DNA of 64,000 nucleotides from positions 24,590,317-24,654,316 of the forward strand of contig CM071931.1 of the NCBI GenBank assembly GCA_016081115.2, given 5' to 3'. The DNA comes from Rehmannia glutinosa (Eukaryota; Streptophyta; Magnoliopsida; Lamiales; Orobanchaceae). Positions 57,540 to 64,000 of the stretch are shown in pieces. Numbering within the stretch: position 1 is the first letter of the stretch; every line of letters begins with the position of its first letter. Under the pieces are notes generated by a model. That model worked only from the letters and a program-made list of their open reading frames with translations. It had not been told where the DNA came from and did no database searches. A program made the translations under genes and the position numbers.

Positions 57540-59076
57540 TGTAGGTCCCAAGGGGTGTAAGTGTAAGGTTTAGAAGGGGGTTGAATAAACCTTACCATAT
57601 TTTCGATTTAGTCCTTTTAAATCTCTGAGTTGATTCTACACATTGTGTCCTTGATGGACAATCGAATTAGTCACTCGGAGAGTTAATCTCTCAACAGATT
57701 CAATTGAGTTATTGATGGAGTAACTCAAATTTGTTGGCTATAATTTAACTCAACTTGTGGTTTTATTTTCAGCGGAAGACTTAACACCCTTAAGTTTGAT
57801 TAAGCAAAATTTTAGAGCTTGATTTAGTACTTATAAATTATCAAATGGATAGCAAATTTATCGTGAGATATGAGCAAGATTAAAAGTGCGGGAATTTAAA
57901 TCTTTGAAATGTAAATGACACGATGAAGGTTTTTATAGAGGTTCGAAGATGGGGTAATTCTTCTACTCCTCTCTTCTCCAACTCCTGGAGGAATCCACTA
58001 AGTAATGATCGGTTTACAAAGTGGTAATGATCCCGGATACAAGTCTTGATCACAACAAGACTTGATCCTTAGGGACTCGATCCCCGAGACGCCTTGATCA
58101 CTCACCGGCTTCTCGTGCGACTCGGCTTCTTCACAGGCGTGCCTTGTTACTACACTCACTTGCTCAAGCTCTTTGGATTTGATCACGAAGCCCTCCAAAA
58201 GCTTAAGACTTGGTTCAACCTTGAACCTTTTACAATCCTTCCGGAATGTAGACCCCTTGTTTTCAAAAGTTTCCTCTTCAACTGATTGAAGTTCTCTTTC
58301 CTTCACGGTGAGTGTTGGATTGATGTACTTCGTAATGTAGGCTTGAGGATTGAGAATGTTTCGAGTTTTTCTAATGTGCTTGTATATCTCACGTGTGTGT
58401 CATTCCTTTTTATTTTTAAACAAACTCCTCGGCCTTTTATAGTGAACTTTCAAAAAATTTCCCGTTGAAGAGATAGGCTTATTTTTGAAAGTCACTTTGC
58501 GATCGTTGGCTTGCGCTTCTTGGAATTGCCGTTTCCTCGTATGAATTGTTCTTTCACCTTTTGAGTTCGACACGGTGTAGTGCTTCCCATTGGTTCATTC
58601 CTTTTGCACGCTTCTCGGGGTCGAGTATTCCAAGAAAGGTGGTATGGAGATATTACTTGTTTAAGTAAATCTCTTGATTTACGTACAACGGTTCTTTTCT
58701 GATTATCTCGACTTGATGCATTTCCTTGCTTTCCCCAGGTGACTTAGAGTCGACTTCCAATCATTGGATGACTCTTCTCACTTCAACTTGAGACTTGGCT
58801 TTTCTTGAGTTGACTTGATGATGCTCCACTCACCGCATCTCACCGCTTCTTCAAGATAGAGTTCCCGTCTACTCTTCTTTGCCATACTCACCAGTCTCGC
58901 AGCAGAGTTTTCCTTCCAGTCTTGATTGTCTTCTTGCATGTTAGGGCGTAGGTGACTTAACTCGGCTTGGCCACTCTATTCATTACAATGCATTTTACAA
59001 CAAAATTGGGGTGCCAACTTTCTATTCTAAGTTTTACATGGCATTCATCAAAATCTAAACAATAAAATTCCTAACA
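57540..59076 (-). repeat. 3' LTR of a minus-strand LTR retrotransposon
   Basis: Read on the minus strand it starts TGTTAGGAATTTTATTG right after a polypurine tract and ends CTTGGGACCTACA, giving TG...CA and about 1.54 kb. The left edge could instead be 57286 if the duplicated end belongs to it. The long LTR and the ATCATCAAAAAGGGGG tract are typical of SIRE/Maximus-type Copia elements. Confidence 0.7.
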
Positions 59077-59090
59077 ATTTCCCCCTTTTT
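59077..59090 (-). promoter_or_regulatory. Polypurine tract of the minus-strand element
   Basis: On the minus strand AAAAAGGGGGAAAT directly precedes the LTR start TGTTAGG. It fixes the orientation of this element: the 3' end lies to the left. Confidence 0.8.
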
Positions 59091-59620
59091 GATGATGCCA
59101 AAACTTAAACCATACAAAGATGCAAATAACAAAGATACATACATATAGTGTATTGACATAGAATGTATCGCAGAATCAATCTTTTTATTGATCATATCAT
59201 TCTTGTACTTAACACACAACCATATACAAGGTGTATCGAGTGTATAATTGTCTTCACAAAAAAGATAAAGAGTTTATAGCTTTATTACGTAAGACTTACA
59301 TTGTATGTATTTACATAATAAAATACACGAAGGGTTGGACATCAACACTTCATCTCCTTCGTTGTCTCCTTCTTTCATCTTGTTCAAAGATCTTCTTCTC
59401 TTCTTCTCTTTTTCTCGTCATCACCGCCTTCTTTTTCTTCTCATATGCTTTCTGGCACTTCATCTCTTCTTATTCTTTCCTGTCTCTCTTTGCCATAGCC
59501 GAGTTTGTCTCTTGTTTTCTTCTTCTATTCTTTTTGCATACTCGGCGTTAGTTTTAGCCACTTTCAAATTTGCCACTTGGTCAAGCCCACCCGATAGATC
59601 CCTCCTTTCTTTCCCCGGAT

Positions 59621-60046
59621 CTACGTATTCAATATTCTTGGCGAGGCCTGGTCCAAGCTTCTTCCTCCACTCTCGCTTCTTCCTCTACCTGCGGGCGTAT
59701 CTTTGTCTAGGGTCTTCTTCTTCCCAAATTGAGTGACTAGCGAGAGTGACCAGCAGAGTGATCTTAGGAAGTCTGCTTTGCTGTCGCCTTCTTCACATAA
59801 CGTGAGACCCTTTTCCCAAGACAAGTCCCAAGCTTGAGCCATGGACATATTTGTAAAATATCCTTGATTCGAAAGCGTTTTGAATTCGTCAATCGACGTG
59901 GCTCTGTCTCGACATCCGAAATGGCATACGTGTCTCTCTCTCTTTGGAATGCCTCCGTGTTCTTTCAAGATGTTCATAACTCGGCATCCATTCTTCCTTC
60001 CACTTCCTTCATCCCTCGCTTCAATTGCTTTTCTCTTCTCAACCAT
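59621..60046 (-). pseudogene. Glu/Lys-rich fragment of the retrotransposon interior
   Basis: A 141-codon minus-strand frame (MVEKRKAIEARDEGSG...). The parts KRKAIEARDEGS and KADFLRSLCWSLSLVTQFGK look like retroelement protein text with frame slips, but I recognise no domain. It lies about 530 bases before the polypurine tract, at the 3' end of the internal region. Confidence 0.3.
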
Positions 60047-62959
60047 AGATACAAAGTGAGTGTTGGAGTGGCAGAGTCACGGGGAGTTCTTTTGCTTATA
60101 ATGTCACCGTGTGACAGGACCCCGTTGAGGGTTTGTGCAATCATCAAGGTCATATCTTTTGATCCTTCCCCCTCGTGATTTTCCTTTCTTTTGTTTCAAA
60201 ATTTCCTCACCGATTTTCCCTTCTCGGTTGTTCCCTTCTCAATCGCTCCTTTCTTTTTCACCTTGATTTTTTTGCTTTAAGGTATTCCTCTTCCCCCTTT
60301 TTGGCATCATCAAAGGATAGAGAAACCCCGGAACATCTTTGGCAAGCATGAAGTCGAAATCTTCGATGGTTGAGTTACGCTTCAAGTCAACTGCTGCGTT
60401 GCGTTGTATGCGGCCGGAATTGGTCGAGTAGCGTTGGATTCTGCTGAAATCGACTTCATCTCAAATGGCCATGAGGAGGCTGAATTTTCTTGTCATGTGT
60501 TCTTCCAACCGTAGATCATTTGTATTTTGCTCATGCAAGCCCGACTTGATTTCTGAGTGTGAGCTTCATGCATATGCTCAATGTGTTCTCTCGGCTTCGT
60601 TTTTGCATCGGCATTTTCACTCTCCACACCAAAGCACTTGTTGAACAAAGTTCAAGTATCTCACCTGTTCCACACGCATTGATTGCTTCTTTGTTGCCAC
60701 CATTCCCTTATCCTCGATGATGCCTCTCAAGTCACCGTAGGTTGGCATCTCTGTTGTCCGATCGCATGTCCAAAGAGGCTGATGCCTCTCCATCCGTTCA
60801 ACCTCGGAAAGAGTGCCTTGAACACTTCTCGAACTTCAATGATTCTTCATTGCGGTGATGGCCATATACAGTCAAAATCAAAATCGGCCGGAACAATGGT
60901 GCCTGAGTGAAAAAGCAGGAGGTGGTCCGTGATAGCGTGCTTGTTCGTTTCGACTCTTCGTGGAGTTCCGTATTTCCGTGAAAAGGAAAAGACTCTACGA
61001 AGGATTCATCACCGCCAACCGGAATCGCTTCGATGATGAGTGGTGCGCGGGCGGTTCTTTTGGGAATCGATCTGCTGCAGCTTGAGGAGCTCGCGCATGG
61101 TCTCTTGTTGAGCTGGGTCTTGTTGTGAAGTGGACCCGCTTGCTGAGCCTCAATTTGTCTTAACAACCGTTGGTCTCAAACCGATTTTTCCATTTCGATG
61201 GCGGGTCCTCGGCCTTATCGAGCGTCATCGGACGATGATGAGATTTCGATGGTGGCTCATCATCAAAGTTAAAAGTTTGACGAGTAGTCTTGGGATCGAC
61301 TTGCTCGTGCTTGGAACACCCGCACCGAGTCTTTTGGATTTGGCACTGGGGATGACTCAAACTTCTTCTTCGCCTTCCGATCCCCGGAAAAGTGACATCG
61401 GGGTTGTCCTGGGAATCATGAAGTGCGCTGATCTCCTTCTCGGATGGGTCGATGATAGCGGGAGGGATGTTCTCTACTTCAGCTTCTTTACCCCGGAAGT
61501 CTCAACCTCCCGTGGGCCTTCATTTCCTCCAAGAGTCTCTCTCATCTGCTGCGAGGCACTTGTCCTCCCTTTCGACGATTGTCACTGTCTTAGGGTCTTC
61601 TACGATGGCATCCATAGAGTCTCAACCCCATGGATTGCACTTTCATCGCCAGTGTTAACTCCTGTACATTCCTTCCCGTGCCTCGATTGCATCGCGGCGT
61701 CATTAGCCTTCGTGAGTTTGGCACCTCACCGAGACAGTCTCAATCGCTGGAGCTTCGTTGATGGCAACTTGCTTGTTCTTCTTGTGATTGTAATTTCTCT
61801 TCTTCGCCTCCTTGATTCTTTGTCGAGTCATCTGCAAAGATCCTCCGACCTTGCCGCAGTGGAGGGAGTTTCCCCTCGGTGGCGCACCACCGAGTGACTT
61901 GGAATGGGGTCACTCGTCTCCAAACTCCCGGTTTTCGATTGATTGTTCAGCCGTTGGGGCGGTGATAGCACACCTTCAATAGGGGTTGGCTCATTGGGGT
62001 CCCCACTAGCCCCGGTTTCATCGCCATCTCTCTTATTGCCTTCTTCTCGAGTGAGCTGGGAAGTGGTAGCGAAGAACAACATTGGTGATTTCTTGAACCA
62101 CTCCCATTGGATCAATTTCGGTACCGTGTTCGGATGACTCTCCCGATCCCTCCATTAGTCTTTGCTCGTGAAGGATTCTTGATTCGTGCAATGCTTGCTG
62201 CATTTGCAACTCTTCGGCGTGGCGGCAACATTCTCTCGGTTCCTCGTCATCCTTTCCGAGAAGACATCAAGGAGAGGATGTGTGTGTGTTCGTGGTGCCG
62301 AGATTGGGTAGATGCTTGCCTTCTCACGTGCTTGACTTCTTCAACTTGCTTTTCTCTCTCCCTGTCCTTGTAAATCTGCAGGATGTCCGTGCGATTGTCC
62401 TCATCCAGTGAGCCGAGCACGATAGTTAATCCAAGGAAATTTAGCATTCATCTTCTTCTTCTATGAACTCGGCCGTTGGAACTGTTCCTTGACTTGCTCA
62501 ACTTCCATTTCCTCCACTCACGCAGACGATTTTGGATGTCCGGGTAAGGTGGAGATAGAATCATTACATCACTATCTCGCTTCCGCGGAGTTCTTCTTGT
62601 GCTTCACCAAGTTGTGTGAGCTACAACAGTGTGTCTTCTGTTGCCTTCTCTGACGCTTTCTTCAAAGACTTGGGCCAAGTTCGTCAACTACATCCGAGAC
62701 TCTGCTTCTCCCAATGAGTCTCTCGTATTTGTGCTAGCCGAGTAACCGACCACTCAATTGGTTTCTCCAGATTCGGATCGCTTGACGATTCTTCTTCGTC
62801 TCCTGGTTTGTACCAGGGGAATTTCTCGTTGAGAGATGTTGTCTTCCGAGTCTTGTGCGGTCAGGGCCGATCTTGGTGTCTTTTTCTCGAGGAGCCGGCC
62901 GTCTTGGCTTGTCGTTCTCCTCCTTTTGACGATCGGAGAAAGTATTTGTGAGTCCTTCT

Positions 62960-63115
62960 CGATCACTGCTGCAGGGCGGAGACACGGCTGCTGGGCGGTG
63001 ACTCTGCTGCGGGCGGGAGCATGTTTGGTTTTCTTTGCTTGCAGGGCGGAGCATGTTTGTTTTCTTTCTTTGCTGCAGGGGCAAAGATCTTCTTAGCAGC
63101 TGCAGGGCGGCTCTT
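62960..63115. repeat. Short GCAGGGCGGAGCATGTTTG repeats
   Basis: GCAGGGCGG or a variant recurs five times between 62970 and 63110. GGAGCATGTTTGGTTTTCTT and GGAGCATGTTTGTTTTCTTT are neighbouring near-copies. On the minus strand it codes for a Pro/Cys/Lys-rich low-complexity linker. Confidence 0.6.
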
Positions 63116-63439
63116 CTTTTGGAGAGGAAACAACAGTATCTTTGGGGTCACCGATTCCCCTCATCGTGTCGCTCTCTTGGCATAAGCTCGCTTCGAGCGC
63201 CGAGAGAGGTTAGCTCGAACATCCTCTTGTTAACATGGAATGCCTTCCCATGTCTAAGAGGGACTCCTTTCACCTCCAATAGCCGGCCAATCACTGTGGC
63301 CATATCCTAGGAACCTCCAAATGAACCATCTTCTTTGAAGGACTTGTTCCCACGTTCGGCAGAGTGTTTGTAGACAAACTCAGCCCGCTTTATCTTCTTT
63401 TTTCTTCGATGATTGCGGCCATTACAATCGGCTTTGCCT

Positions 63440-63927
63440 TTGTGATTGGTCAAAGCCGCCAAATTTGATGTCGATACATTTGGCAACTATGTCCAACAAC
63501 TTGTGATAATCCTCCTTCAGCAGATCTCTTGTTTGTTTGTGTATATTATTTTATCAAAAAGTCGGACTTGGCTATTTCTTTCCATGCGTCCCAAGTTTAC
63601 ATCAGCTTCTTTGATCTCGGATGCTCCTTCCAGGGGTAGTGAGCAATGTTCACCAAATCCTTGCGCGATAGTCACCGCTTTCGTGAATGATGACTTGATT
63701 CCTTCATCGTGAATCTCGGCATTCACGTAGAATTGTGCGACCTCCTCCACGTAGGTCATCGGATATTCTAACGTTAGAAACGGTTTTAGTCCTGACGTTT
63801 CCAACTTCTCGGCGATTTTCTTCACTAGGGTGTCGTCGGACCCCCGCTTCACCATTCCGTCAAAATCCACCGCCGAACCGGTGTGGATTTGCTTTCCTAA
63901 CTTGGTAAAGTCATAAGTTGGTGCCAT
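63440..63927 (-). pseudogene. Plant-transposon-protein-like ORF
   Basis: The frame begins MAPTYDFTKLGKQIHTG at 63927. It contains LEYPMTYVEEVAQFYVNAEI and FGEHCSLPLEGASEIKEADV, and stops at 63517. A neighbouring frame continues with KEDYHKLLDIVAKCIDIKFG to about 63440. The 'VxQFYxNAxI...LPLEG' layout resembles the putative plant transposon protein (Transposase_32-like) regions tied to large LTR elements. Function is unknown. The 75 bases to the right edge look like leader sequence. It is the best-preserved coding piece of this element. Confidence 0.5.
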
Positions 63928-64000
63928 TTCTCAGGATTATATCAAGGAAAAACTCGAAATTGATTTGAAGGTTGATAGGGTTTCGAGAGTATTATTCGCT

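Larger units (their letters stand above)
59091..64000 (-). mobile_element. Internal region of the minus-strand LTR retrotransposon (partial)
   Basis: It is clearly more GC-rich than the flanks. The plus strand is CTTCTTC-rich, so the minus strand codes for Glu/Lys-rich, coiled-coil-like text in many short frames. I found no RT (YVDD), integrase or RNase H motif here. This is either the extra (envelope-like) region downstream of pol in a SIRE-type element or the interior of a non-autonomous large LTR element. It runs off the right edge. Confidence 0.6.

Noticed and set aside
59231..59736. Leu/Ser/Phe-rich plus-strand ORFs
   Set aside because: They are antisense to CTTCTTC-rich sequence whose minus strand is Glu/Lys-rich retrotransposon text.
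61130..61897. 255-codon plus-strand ORF
   Set aside because: It is long, but its composition follows the CT-rich strand bias, no domain is recognisable, and the element's sense strand is minus. Most likely a shadow.

Overview
This is a gene-sparse, AT-rich stretch of a flowering-plant nuclear genome. Long multi-exon genes with GT-AG introns, a Dicer-like 4 gene, Ty1-copia, Mutator, Tourist and Stowaway elements, and tRNA-derived SINEs all point to a plant, most likely a eudicot. The species cannot be named from the sequence. A 125-base run of N marks an assembly gap near the left end.

Layout. 1-4.9 kb holds the gap and old repeat debris. 4.9-12.6 kb (+) carries the last five exons of a DUF616 (MUCI70/TOD1-like putative glycosyltransferase) gene; a 4.65 kb full-length Ty1-copia element with near-identical LTRs sits in one of its introns. 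12.6-16.1 kb is the gap between two convergent genes and is filled with MITEs and GT-rich minisatellites. 16.1-42.3 kb (-) is a DCL4 gene that I could assemble into 25 exons (about 1,645 aa) covering DExH helicase, DUF283, PAZ, RNase IIIa, RNase IIIb and two dsRBDs. Its introns are loaded with MITEs, two SINEs, microsatellites and a truncated antisense copia element. 42.3-44.7 kb is the DCL4 upstream region plus MITEs, one of them a Stowaway. 44.7-54.6 kb is a decayed 9.9 kb Mutator-like element with degenerate TIRs. It carries convergent genes for a Ulp1-like (C48) protease and a FAR1-type transposase. 54.6-57 kb has a foldback MITE and LTR-like debris. From 57 kb to the right edge lies part of a minus-strand LTR retrotransposon (3' LTR, polypurine tract and a decayed internal region).

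How the parts relate. Only two host genes are visible. DCL4 makes 21-nt siRNAs that act against viruses and in trans-acting siRNA pathways. The DUF616 gene belongs to a Golgi glycosyltransferase-like family. The rest is transposon-derived.

Main oddity. Both host genes, the young copia element and the MULE protease gene are each interrupted by single-base losses, mostly next to short homopolymers. That pattern suggests consensus indel errors in the assembly at least as strongly as real gene decay. Other notable items: a 21-bp perfect hairpin inside a DUF616 exon that looks templated by neighbouring sequence; a five-locus MITE family with 9-bp target duplications; and a short motif (ATGCTTAT) scattered in sense orientation through both genes of the Ulp1 MULE.
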